A stretch of DNA of 34,600 nt from an uncultured Eubacteriales bacterium (GTDB lineage Bacteria > Bacillota > Clostridia > Oscillospirales > Oscillospiraceae), in NCBI GenBank assembly GCA_900549545.1, contig URPA01000015.1:1-34600 (forward strand). Direction: 5' to 3'. The position numbers were made by a program, and so were the translations under genes. Positions 17,701 to 23,735 of the stretch are shown here, piece by piece. Numbering within the stretch: position 1 is the first letter of the stretch; each line of letters begins with the position of its first letter. The notes under the pieces are model-generated. The model was not told the DNA's origin and made no database searches. It worked only from the letters and a program-made list of their open reading frames with translations.

Positions 17701-17958
17701 TTACATTATCCCGCTTTCAAAACGGCGCAAAAGTGTTGCCGCCGCCATCTGGCTGAGATAAACCGTTTTCCTGTTTTTATAACCGCACACAACAAAGGAC
17801 TTTGGAATGTCCTCGGCGGCGTTTATGACCTGCCCGGCCTTTTCCGCCATCGTCAGGTATTTTCTTGTCAGATGGGACTGGGAGCAGATGTCCAGATCGA
17901 ATATCCCAATAATGTCCCCACAGTTTACCACTGTGCCCTTTCCAAGGTGCAGATACAT
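17701..17958 (-). CDS. remB: RemB/YaaB-like regulator (DUF370 family)
   Basis: This 85-residue protein begins MYLHLGKGTVVNCGDIIGIF, typical of the family that includes B. subtilis RemA and YaaB (RemB), linked to control of biofilm matrix genes. Its position between recF and gyrB is the classical yaaB locus. The ATG overlaps the last base of the recF stop (TGATG), with AGGATA upstream, so it is part of the operon. Whether it binds DNA in this organism is unknown. Confidence 0.88.
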   Translation of the reverse strand: MYLHLGKGTVVNCGDIIGIFDLDICSQSHLTRKYLTMAEKAGQVINAAEDIPKSFVVCGYKNRKTVYLSQMAAATLLRRFESGIM

Positions 17959-19058
17959 CAGCGTATCCTGCCTTTATCCACATATATGAGCTTGCCCCCG
18001 GTGCGCGCGGAGATATTTTCATCCTCGCAGCAGGTTATCAGGGTCTGCCCGCCGCCTATGCGGTTGAGCACGAACTCCTGCCGTTTTCTGTCAAGCTCGC
18101 TCAAAACATCGTCCAGCAGTAAGATGGGGTACTCCCCTGTCTCCGTGAGAAAAATCTCCCGCTCGGCAAGCTTTAAGGACAGCGCCGCCGTCCTCGTCTG
18201 GCCCTGAGAGGCAAAGCTTTTGGCGCTTTTGCCGTCTATGAATATCTCAAGGTCGTCCTTATGCGCCCCTGTGAGGCACTGGGAGCTGTCTATCTCGGCC
18301 TGCCGGTGCCTTTCCTGATGGTCGCATATGCGGTAATATATCTCCTTCGCCGGGGCGAAGGGGTCGTCTACGGTGCTCACCGTGCGGTAGACTATCTCCA
18401 GGCCCTCATCGCTTCCGGCAAACTCCCTGTGTATCTTGGGCGCGGCCTCATTGAGCCTTGCCGAAAATGCCGCTCTGTACCGTATGAGCTGGGCCGAAAC
18501 TCTGCACATTCCGTCGGAAAACTCGTCCAGCGTATCCAGAAGCGAGGGCTTTTCCCGCCAGTCCTTTAAAATGCGGGTCTTTTGCTCATAGTACCGGTTA
18601 AATTCCGAGAGAAGCTGGGCGTATCTGGGGCGTATCTGGCTTATCGCGTTATCCAGAAGCCGCCGCCTGACAGCCGCTCCCTCTTTTATAATGTTCAGGT
18701 CATCCGGGCAAAAGAGAACGGTGTTTATAAGCCCCGAAAGCTCCCCCACGGTTTTCTTAACGCCGTTAACAAGTATTCTCTTGCTCTGGCCGGGGGTCAG
18801 GCGGATGTTTACCGTCTGCTGCCTGCCATGGCTGTAAACATCGGCAAGAATATCCGCCGAGGAGTAATCAAAGCCCACAAGCTCCCTGTCAAACCTCGTG
18901 CGAAAGCTCCTCCCGCATGAGAGCATGTATACGCTCTCGAGAAGATTTGTCTTTCCCTGAGCGTTCTGCCCGCAGATGACATTTGTCCCGCTGTCAAACT
19001 CCGCCGTCTCAAAGCCGTAGTTTCTAAAGCCGTTGAGGGCGATTTTTTCAACTCTCAT
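17958..19058 (-). CDS. recF: DNA replication and repair protein RecF
   Basis: This 366-residue SMC-like ATPase helps load RecA at gaps. It has N-terminal LNGFRNY, Walker A GQNAQGKTN (~32), the signature region LTGAHKDDLEIF (~270) and Walker B ILLLDDVLSELD (~310). Length and motif order are standard. The ATG overlaps the stop of the S4 protein gene (ATGA), and its own stop overlaps the remB start, giving a compact translationally coupled run. Confidence 0.96.
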   Translation of the reverse strand: MRVEKIALNGFRNYGFETAEFDSGTNVICGQNAQGKTNLLESVYMLSCGRSFRTRFDRELVGFDYSSADILADVYSHGRQQTVNIRLTPGQSKRILVNGVKKTVGELSGLINTVLFCPDDLNIIKEGAAVRRRLLDNAISQIRPRYAQLLSEFNRYYEQKTRILKDWREKPSLLDTLDEFSDGMCRVSAQLIRYRAAFSARLNEAAPKIHREFAGSDEGLEIVYRTVSTVDDPFAPAKEIYYRICDHQERHRQAEIDSSQCLTGAHKDDLEIFIDGKSAKSFASQGQTRTAALSLKLAEREIFLTETGEYPILLLDDVLSELDRKRQEFVLNRIGGGQTLITCCEDENISARTGGKLIYVDKGRIR

Positions 19059-19267
19059 GCCTGCTCAACTAAAAGCTCGCTGCCGGCAAACTCAACTCTG
19101 TCCCCGGGGCGTATCTTTTTTCCCCGCTGAGTGCAAACCTCGCCGTTGACCTTTACCATGCTCTCGCCAATGACGTACTTTGCCTCGCCACCGGTGCCGA
19201 CCAGTGCCGCGAACTTCAAAAGCGCGTCCAGCTTTATAAATTCAGTCTCTATTGCTATTTTTTCCAT
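19055..19267 (-). CDS. yaaA: S4-domain RNA-binding protein, YaaA/RlbA family
   Basis: This 70-residue protein is essentially one S4 RNA-binding domain: FIKLDALLKFAALVGTGGEA, then VKVNGEVCTQRGKKIRPGD. In B. subtilis the yaaA gene sits at the same place between dnaN and recF. I set the start at ATG 19267, because homologues begin close to the IAIETEFIKLD segment. An in-frame TTG at 19276 has a slightly better-placed G-rich site and cannot be excluded. Confidence 0.9.
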   Translation of the reverse strand: MEKIAIETEFIKLDALLKFAALVGTGGEAKYVIGESMVKVNGEVCTQRGKKIRPGDRVEFAGSELLVEQA

Positions 19268-19279
19268 ATTTTTCAAAAC

Positions 19280-20392
19280 TCAGTCCCCGGAGCGCAGGCG
19301 CACCGGCAGAATCATATACGTAAACTTCCCGCTCTCATCCGCCGCCTGGATCACGCAGGGGGAGGACGGAGTATTGAGGCAGACAAGCAGCTTATCCGTG
19401 CCGGAGGCCTTCAGGGCATCTGTCATATATCTGTCGTTAAAGCCTATCTCCAGCCCCTCGCCGCTGCCCTCGCAGAGGCAGACATCCTCCGCCTTGCCGA
19501 TAGGCGTCAGGCACATGCAGTCGATCGTCCCGTCGCCAAAGGTCATGCGCACGGGGCTGCTGTTTTTCTCGCTTATAATTAGGGAGACGCGCTCAATAGT
19601 CTCCATAAGTTCGCTCTTTTCCACCTGAACCTTGATCTTGAAGTTCTCGGGGATGGCCTTTTTATAGTTGAGAAACTCACCCTCAAGCCGCCTGGTCACA
19701 ACGACCGTGCCGCCGATGGAGAAGGAGATGTGCTTATCGCCGACGGAAATCATCACCTTATCATCCCCGTCACCGCAGATGCGCTCTATATCCGACAGGG
19801 CGGAGCCGGGCACAACAAAGCTGCAATCCTCAATTTCCGCGTCCTCCAGAGTCTCCGTGCGCTTTGCAAGACGATACCCGTCGACAGAGACGAGATTGAG
19901 CTTATCCCCCTCAATTTCAAAGAGAGAGCCGGTGTATATCGGGCGCATATCGTTTGTGGACACGGCGAAGATCGTCTGATTTATAAGGCTCTTGAGAAGC
20001 TTCTGGTCAAGGGAGATGTGGTTCATGCCCTCGACGCTTGGAATCTCGGGGTAGTCCTCAGCGCTGCTGCCCTTGAAGTTAAATTCGCTCTTGCCGCACT
20101 TTACCTTTACTCCGTCATTCTCGTCCGTCTCAATGGTCACGATCCCATCCTGCATGCGGCGGATCATCTCGCCGAAAAGCCGCGCGCCGACGACGACAGA
20201 GCCGGGCTCCTCAACCTCGGCGGGGATTCGTGTATATATGGCCTTTTTAAGGTCATAGCCGGTCACCTTTATATCCGCGCCCGCCTCAATAAGCAGACCC
20301 TCCAGAGCGGGGATTGGACTTTTTGAAGCCGTTGCCCTTGACGCTGTGGCGCAGGCATTTTGAAGAACATACTTTTCACAAGAGATTTTCAT
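19280..20392 (-). CDS. dnaN: DNA polymerase III subunit beta (sliding clamp)
   Basis: This 370-residue clamp has the usual three-fold structure and length. Recognisable segments are KSPIPALEGLLIEA, the middle-domain DQKLLKSLINQTIFAVSTND, VDGYRLAKR and the C-terminal YMILPVRL. It tethers polymerase III to DNA. The ATG has GAGGAG 8 bp upstream. It is separated from dnaA by a 211-bp spacer that looks like the origin, then starts the run dnaN-S4-recF-remB-gyrB-gyrA-SHOCT protein. Confidence 0.97.
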   Translation of the reverse strand: MKISCEKYVLQNACATASRATASKSPIPALEGLLIEAGADIKVTGYDLKKAIYTRIPAEVEEPGSVVVGARLFGEMIRRMQDGIVTIETDENDGVKVKCGKSEFNFKGSSAEDYPEIPSVEGMNHISLDQKLLKSLINQTIFAVSTNDMRPIYTGSLFEIEGDKLNLVSVDGYRLAKRTETLEDAEIEDCSFVVPGSALSDIERICGDGDDKVMISVGDKHISFSIGGTVVVTRRLEGEFLNYKKAIPENFKIKVQVEKSELMETIERVSLIISEKNSSPVRMTFGDGTIDCMCLTPIGKAEDVCLCEGSGEGLEIGFNDRYMTDALKASGTDKLLVCLNTPSSPCVIQAADESGKFTYMILPVRLRSGD

Positions 20393-20428
20393 TTTTCTAT
20401 CTCCTCTGTATAAATAAATAATATTTTT

Positions 20429-20446
20429 TAGTATTAATAGTATTAA
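20429..20446 (+). promoter_or_regulatory. candidate DnaA-trio element
   Basis: TAGTATTAA is repeated twice in tandem. Read 3' to 5' from the neighbouring DnaA box it is AAT-TAT-GAT-AAT-TAT-GAT, close to the 3'-(G/A)AT-5' pattern of DnaA-trios, on which DnaA assembles on single-stranded DNA. The AT-rich tract follows on the far side, as expected. Confidence 0.55.
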
Positions 20447-20456
20447 GCGATTTTTT

Positions 20457-20465
20457 TGTGGAAAA
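20457..20465 (-). promoter_or_regulatory. variant DnaA box 1
   Basis: TTTTCCACA on the minus strand differs at one position from TTATCCACA. It is the box nearest the trio-like tract. Confidence 0.6.
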
Positions 20466-20594
20466 CACCCTCAACCGACCGTTTTCCGGGGCTTTTCAAT
20501 GTTGAAACTTTTAGACCATAACCCAACCGTTTCCAACACCCAAACTACCCCGGTCCTCTTTCAACACTCCATCTTCCAACATTCAACACAAATT

Positions 20595-20603
20595 TGTGGA
20601 AAA
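20595..20603 (-). promoter_or_regulatory. variant DnaA box 2
   Basis: A second TTTTCCACA in the same orientation ends directly at the dnaA stop codon (20604-20606). Confidence 0.55.
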
Positions 20604-21917
20604 TTACAATGAGTTTATGTTCGAGGTAATATCCCTTATGGTCGAGGCCATTGATGGGTCATTCGGAAGCAGGTCCTCAATCTTGTTTATTGAGCTTAAA
20701 ACCGTCGCGTGGTTTCGGCCCTCATACTCCTTGCCGATGTCCTTGAGTGATAAGTTCGTCAGTGTTCGCATGAGATACATGGAAATCTGCCTTGCCATCG
20801 CGGTGTTTTTGGAGCGGTTCTGGCCACGCAGGTCCTCCTCACGCAGGGAAAAGTACCTCGCGGTTTCACGGATGATTATCTCCGGCGTCGGAATAAATGT
20901 CCCCATGATGGTTATATCCCGTATAGCGCGCTTTACGGAGTCAATGTTTATAGCTTCATCCAGAATCTCTCTGTAAGCCGTCAGCCGCTTTATAACGCCC
21001 TCTATCTGCCTTATATTGGTGGTGAGGTTATTGGCGATATACTCCACCGCATCATCGGACAATATAAGCCCGAACTGTCCGGCCTTGTTTTTGGTTATCG
21101 CGACGCGCGTCTCATAGTCCGGCGGCTCAATATCCGCCATGAGGCCGCCCTCAAAGCGGGTGCGCAGGCGGTCGTCCAGAAGCTTCATCTCAATCGGTGG
21201 TCTATCGGAGGTAATGACTATCTGATGCCCGGCCTCAAAAATGTTGTTAAAGGTGTGGAAAAACTCGTTCTGGGACTGCTCCTTGCCCGCTAAAAACTGG
21301 ATATCGTCCACCAGAAACAAATCAAGGTTTCGGTATTTGTTGCGAAAATCCTCGGCCGTGCCATCCTTGATGGACTTTATCATCTGGTTTATGAACTCAT
21401 CGCCCTTGAGGTAGGCAATTTTGGCCTGCGGCTCTTTAGCGTGTATGGCCTGCCCGATAGATAGCAGCAGATGGGTCTTGCCGAGGCCGGAGTTGCCGTA
21501 GATAAACAGCGGGTTATAGACCTTCCCCGGCTTGTCAGCCACGGCGATGGCCGCCGCGTGGGCAAATTTATTGGAGCTGCCGACTATGAATTTATCAAAG
21601 GTGTAGCCCTCAATCTCCGGAAGAAAGCTGTCCTCCTCGTCGGCGCGCTTGGCCTCAAAATCGCTCAGCTCATCCCCGGCCAGCACCAGCAGATCAAAAT
21701 CGCAGGAAAACAGGTCTGACAGGGCCTTTTTTATCGTGTCCCCAAAGCGGGAGACGATAATGCTGCGCTTGAAATCCGTGGGCGTGTGTATGATAAGGTG
21801 GCTGTCCTCAATCTCCACCGGCACGCAGTCCGAAAACCAGGCGTTGATAGCGGTGGGCGTGAGCTGCTGAGAAAGGATACGCAGTATTTCATTCCATATA
21901 TCGTTTAGAGAGTTCAT
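20604..21917 (-). CDS. dnaA: chromosomal replication initiator DnaA
   Basis: This 437-residue protein has the four DnaA domains: domain I from NDIWNEILRILS, a short acidic linker around residue 95, the AAA+ domain with Walker A GNSGLGKTH and Walker B LFLVDDIQFL, and the DNA-binding domain IV with GRNHATVLSSINKIEDLL. It unwinds oriC and recruits the helicase. The start is the ATG at 21917, preceded by GAGGTG at 6-bp spacing. An in-frame GTG at 21926 lies inside that ribosome-binding site and is not used here. The promoter is at 21956-21984. The usual upstream neighbour rpmH is not present in the window. Confidence 0.98.
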   Translation of the reverse strand: MNSLNDIWNEILRILSQQLTPTAINAWFSDCVPVEIEDSHLIIHTPTDFKRSIIVSRFGDTIKKALSDLFSCDFDLLVLAGDELSDFEAKRADEEDSFLPEIEGYTFDKFIVGSSNKFAHAAAIAVADKPGKVYNPLFIYGNSGLGKTHLLLSIGQAIHAKEPQAKIAYLKGDEFINQMIKSIKDGTAEDFRNKYRNLDLFLVDDIQFLAGKEQSQNEFFHTFNNIFEAGHQIVITSDRPPIEMKLLDDRLRTRFEGGLMADIEPPDYETRVAITKNKAGQFGLILSDDAVEYIANNLTTNIRQIEGVIKRLTAYREILDEAINIDSVKRAIRDITIMGTFIPTPEIIIRETARYFSLREEDLRGQNRSKNTAMARQISMYLMRTLTNLSLKDIGKEYEGRNHATVLSSINKIEDLLPNDPSMASTIRDITSNINSL

Positions 21918-21955
21918 CCGCTTCACCTCGCAATATGCGCTACTTTAACCTCTAT

Positions 21956-21984
21956 ATTATAACAAAAGCAAGCTCCTATTGCAA
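21956..21984 (-). promoter_or_regulatory. dnaA promoter
   Basis: Minus-strand TTGCAA (21984-21979), 17 bp and a perfect TATAAT (21961-21956) precede dnaA. The expected start is ~30 bp upstream of the ATG. An A/T-rich stretch (21985-22045) lies directly upstream and could serve as an UP element; no consensus DnaA box is visible there. Confidence 0.75.
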
Positions 21985-22055
21985 GAAAAAAATAAGAATA
22001 AAAATATATATAAAGTAGGAAGTTGAAAATAAGTGAAAATTTTGTGCCAACTCTT

Positions 22056-22140
22056 GGCTCTCCCTTTGGGAGAGCTGGCGAGCGTGAGCGAGACTGAGAG
22101 GGCTGGTGAGCGTGAGCGAGACTGAGAGGGCTGGTGAGCG
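22056..22140. repeat. family A-like half element with 28-bp tandem repeats
   Basis: A hairpin (GGCTCTCCC / GGGAGAGC) is followed by a 28-bp unit repeated 2.4 times: unit 1 22074-22101, unit 2 22102-22129 (one base different), and a partial third to 22140. The unit begins GCTGGYGAGCGTGAGCGAG. It resembles the post-hairpin part of family A elements, expanded by duplication. Confidence 0.75.
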
Positions 22141-22147
22141 TAGCGTG

Positions 22148-22334
22148 AAATTCGCGCCATTCAATGGCTCCCTTGTGTAAAGGGAGCTGTCAGCGAAGCT
22201 GACTGAGGGATTGTAAATGTGCGATATTCTGAGCAATATAGCTAATTGCAACACTGGTAACAACCCCTCCGGCTTGCGGCTTTGCCGCAACCCACCTCCC
22301 CTTACACAAGGGAGGCTTTGAATGGTGCAATTTT
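22148..22334. repeat. MITE-like palindromic element, family A, full copy 2
   Basis: This ~187-bp element has long imperfect terminal inverted repeats of ~40 bp. The left starts AAATTCGCGCCATTCAATGG, and the right is the complement of AAAATTGCACCATTCAAAGC. Both continue into CTCCCTTGTGTAA and a short hairpin. The core 22203-22264 is ~87% identical by eye to 4393-4454 in opposite orientation. It has no coding capacity and lies just upstream of dnaA and the tandem repeats. Confidence 0.78.
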
Positions 22335-22560
22335 TATGCAGAAGTTTCTACCCTGCACCCTCACCCACCCACTCTGAGCCGAGCCTTGTAAAGATGATTC
22401 GCGTCGTGCAGTGAGGACCCGCAGAAGTGTAACAATCGAGGTAAACCAGCAGTAACGACTAAGGGCGAGCTAAGAAGTTACAATGTACATTCCACCACCG
22501 GAGAGAGATTCTCAAGGGAGATACCTCTCCCTTGAGCCGTGTTTTCTTTTCTCTCCACTT
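22335..22560. other. unassigned non-coding segment with hairpin
   Basis: About 225 bp lie between the two MITE-like elements. I see no credible coding frame, tRNA or known RNA motif. It includes a perfect 11-bp stem (CTCAAGGGAGA 22511-22521, TCTCCCTTGAG 22526-22536, loop TACC), followed on the plus strand by CCG and a T-rich stretch, which could end a small plus-strand transcript. Confidence 0.35.
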
Positions 22561-22838
22561 TAGCAGTCGGGAGACGAACCAATACCGGTTTTGGCAGGCA
22601 ATTTTCCCCCAATACTTTGTTAAGCGGCTTGACAATATCAAAGGATATTCTTTGCGCCGCTTGCCTCGTCTTGAGAAAAATTTGCTCTGTCAAAACTGCT
22701 TGCACCCGTCGGCGAGATGATTTTGATTGATTTTTTCTTTTTGAGGCGCAGGTGGGCTGTCGCCCGCCAAGATGAAAAGAGAAAAAAGCGGCTAAATTAG
22801 CCGCCGACGGGCGGTATTGATTCATCTCCCGACTGCCA
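22561..22838. repeat. MITE-like palindromic element, family B, copy 2
   Basis: This 278-bp element has 26-bp terminal inverted repeats (22561-22586 and 22813-22838) identical at 23 of 26 positions; the shared part is GCAGTCGGGAGA. Its interior matches the copy at 5923-6143 over CCGGTTTT through GATTGATTTTT, with an extra segment before the right end (GCGGCTAAATTAGCCGC hairpin). It has the same large imperfect palindrome around AATATCAAAGGATATT. No transposase gene is present. Confidence 0.75.
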
Positions 22839-22904
22839 TTTTGACGGGACAAAAGAAAAGTGGAGGCCACAGCTCGTCATCATCAAATACACAATTTCGC
22901 ATGC

Positions 22905-22941
22905 AAAAAGCCCGCCGGGCAGGTCATTCCTCCCCAGCGGG
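22905..22941 (-). terminator. terminator of the XRE regulator gene
   Basis: On the minus strand CCCGCTGGG pairs with CCCGGCGGG (one G-U pair) around a 13-nt loop and is followed by CTTTTT. The stop codon at 22924 lies in the loop, so the gene ends inside its own terminator. Confidence 0.7.
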
Positions 22942-23145
22942 TTCGTCTGTAAATCTGACTATGTCATTCGGTGTGCAGCCGATTATGCGGCACAGTTTTT
23001 CCATTGTTATAACGGTTATATTCTTGTTTTTCTTGATTGAATCCAGCGTTTTGTTGTCAATGCCGCTCTTGATGAGCTGATACTGCGTCACGCCTTTTTC
23101 CTTCATGGTCGCCCACATCGGTGTATAATCAAAAATAACATTCAC
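22924..23145 (-). CDS. small XRE-family transcriptional regulator
   Basis: This ~73-residue protein is one helix-turn-helix domain of the Cro/C1 type: MWATMKEKGVTQYQLIKSG, then IDNKTLDSIKKNKNITVITM and EKLCRIIGCTPNDIVRF. Related small regulators begin close to IFDYTPMW, which points to GTG at 23145. GAGG is only 2 bp before that codon, so the start is not firm; ATG at 23118 is the alternative. A TATAAT at 23173-23168 is a plausible -10. The 24-bp palindrome at 23194-23217 lies just upstream and also covers the divergent promoter, suggesting autoregulation plus control of the gene at 23241. Confidence 0.82.
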   Translation of the reverse strand: MNVIFDYTPMWATMKEKGVTQYQLIKSGIDNKTLDSIKKNKNITVITMEKLCRIIGCTPNDIVRFTDEPAGEE

Positions 23146-23167
23146 CGCCTCGCACACTTTGTCTTTG

Positions 23168-23173
23168 ATTATA
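23168..23173 (-). promoter_or_regulatory. candidate -10 of the XRE gene
   Basis: A perfect TATAAT on the minus strand lies 22 bp upstream of the GTG start. The -35 region is poor and lies next to the palindromic operator, consistent with a regulated promoter. Confidence 0.4.
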
Positions 23174-23193
23174 TGTGCGATAGCCGAAAATAT

Positions 23194-23217
23194 ATATTGT
23201 GGATATATCCACAATAT
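23194..23217. promoter_or_regulatory. 24-bp perfect palindromic operator
   Basis: The half-site ATATTGTGGATA is followed by its exact complement with no spacer. It lies in the divergent gap between the XRE gene and the ORF at 23241, overlapping the -35 and spacer of the plus-strand promoter. A dimeric XRE protein is the obvious candidate ligand (inference). Confidence 0.7.
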
Positions 23218-23225
23218 GGTATACT
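23197..23225 (+). promoter_or_regulatory. promoter of the ORF at 23241
   Basis: TTGTGG (23197-23202), 17 bp and TATACT (23220-23225) form a sigma-A-like promoter mostly buried in the palindrome, so binding there should repress it. The start point would be only ~9 bp before the ATG. Confidence 0.55.
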
Positions 23226-23240
23226 CTCCTTGGTGATGAC

Positions 23241-23735
23241 ATGTATTTTTCCATTGACTTTGGCGATTGGGACAGGGATGCGCTTCCCTTTGACAGCACC
23301 GACGCGGTGCTTGAATTTTATCTGGAAAAAGCCCGGGGCGGCGAAAGCGGAGAGACGGTTCCGGAGCTTTCCAAAATGCCGGTGTTCCGCGGCGTTTTTC
23401 GGCACGCGATGTGCCTTGCGTCTGCGCAGGAAATGAAGCTTGAGGCTGTGTTCGTAAAGAACATGCTGGCTATGCTTCGCCTGAGCGGCGAGATGCTCAG
23501 CTGCCCGGAGGGCTACAATGACCAGACGCGAAAGGACTTCCTTGAGCTGGTCGGTCAGGCAAGGGACTTTTGCATATCACCCCACGAGCGCGGGGTGTGC
23601 CTTGAATTGTATTATGACCTGAGCAAAAAAAGCTCGCGGACAAGCGTCCGCGAGCTTTTCAGTTATTCAACAGTGACGGATTTTGCGAGATTGCGGGGCT
23701 TATCAATGTCACAGCCACGCTGCAAGGCGACATAG
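23241..23735 (+). CDS. protein of unknown function, divergent from the XRE gene
   Basis: I do not recognise this 164-residue protein. Residues 1-130 look like a soluble acidic helical protein (starts MYFSIDFGDWDRDALPFDS, then AVLEFYLEKARGG and EAVFVKNMLAMLRLSG). There is no signal peptide or membrane helix. The ATG at 23241 has no proper SD, only GGTGAT 2 bp away. The last ~34 residues are odd: they are read through the glmS terminator hairpin and then antisense to the glmS 3' end (STVTDFARLRGLS is the antisense of the GlmS C-terminus). The natural stop may have been lost when the gene came to lie against glmS. Function may be tied to the XRE protein through the shared operator. Confidence 0.55.
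   Translation: MYFSIDFGDWDRDALPFDSTDAVLEFYLEKARGGESGETVPELSKMPVFRGVFRHAMCLASAQEMKLEAVFVKNMLAMLRLSGEMLSCPEGYNDQTRKDFLELVGQARDFCISPHERGVCLELYYDLSKKSSRTSVRELFSYSTVTDFARLRGLSMSQPRCKAT
23628..23659. terminator. glmS terminator, potentially bidirectional
   Basis: A 14-bp perfect stem (AAAAGCTCGCGGAC / GTCCGCGAGCTTTT) with loop AAGC lies 3 bp beyond the glmS stop. On the minus strand it ends in seven T, making it strong for glmS; on the plus strand only four T follow. It lies inside the reading frame of the ORF at 23241. Confidence 0.9.

Larger units (their letters stand above)
20393..20603. other. probable replication origin (oriC), dnaA-dnaN spacer
   Basis: This 211-bp spacer contains no gene. 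From the dnaA side it holds a variant DnaA box at 20595-20603, four forward TTCAACA/TCCAACA-like repeats, one inverted copy, a second variant DnaA box at 20457-20465, a GC-containing tetramer, a DnaA-trio-like tract (20429-20446) and an AT-rich block (~20400-20428) next to dnaN. Box, GC stretch, trio, AT-rich is the order described for B. subtilis-type origin unwinding elements. No exact TTATCCACA occurs here, so the boxes are inferred. Confidence 0.78.

Noticed and set aside
16927..17982. Three exact DnaA consensus 9-mers (near 16927, 17515, 17974) in gyrB and recF, plus one near 1203 in gerA
   Set aside because: Each falls on ordinary codons of conserved protein segments (for example the GyrB VDNSIDEA motif), so chance or coding constraint explains them; no unwinding region is nearby.
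23625..23660. Programmed -1 frameshift at the A7 run in the orphan ORF
   Set aside because: The hairpin includes part of the A-run, so there is no spacer, and the structure is fully explained as the glmS terminator.
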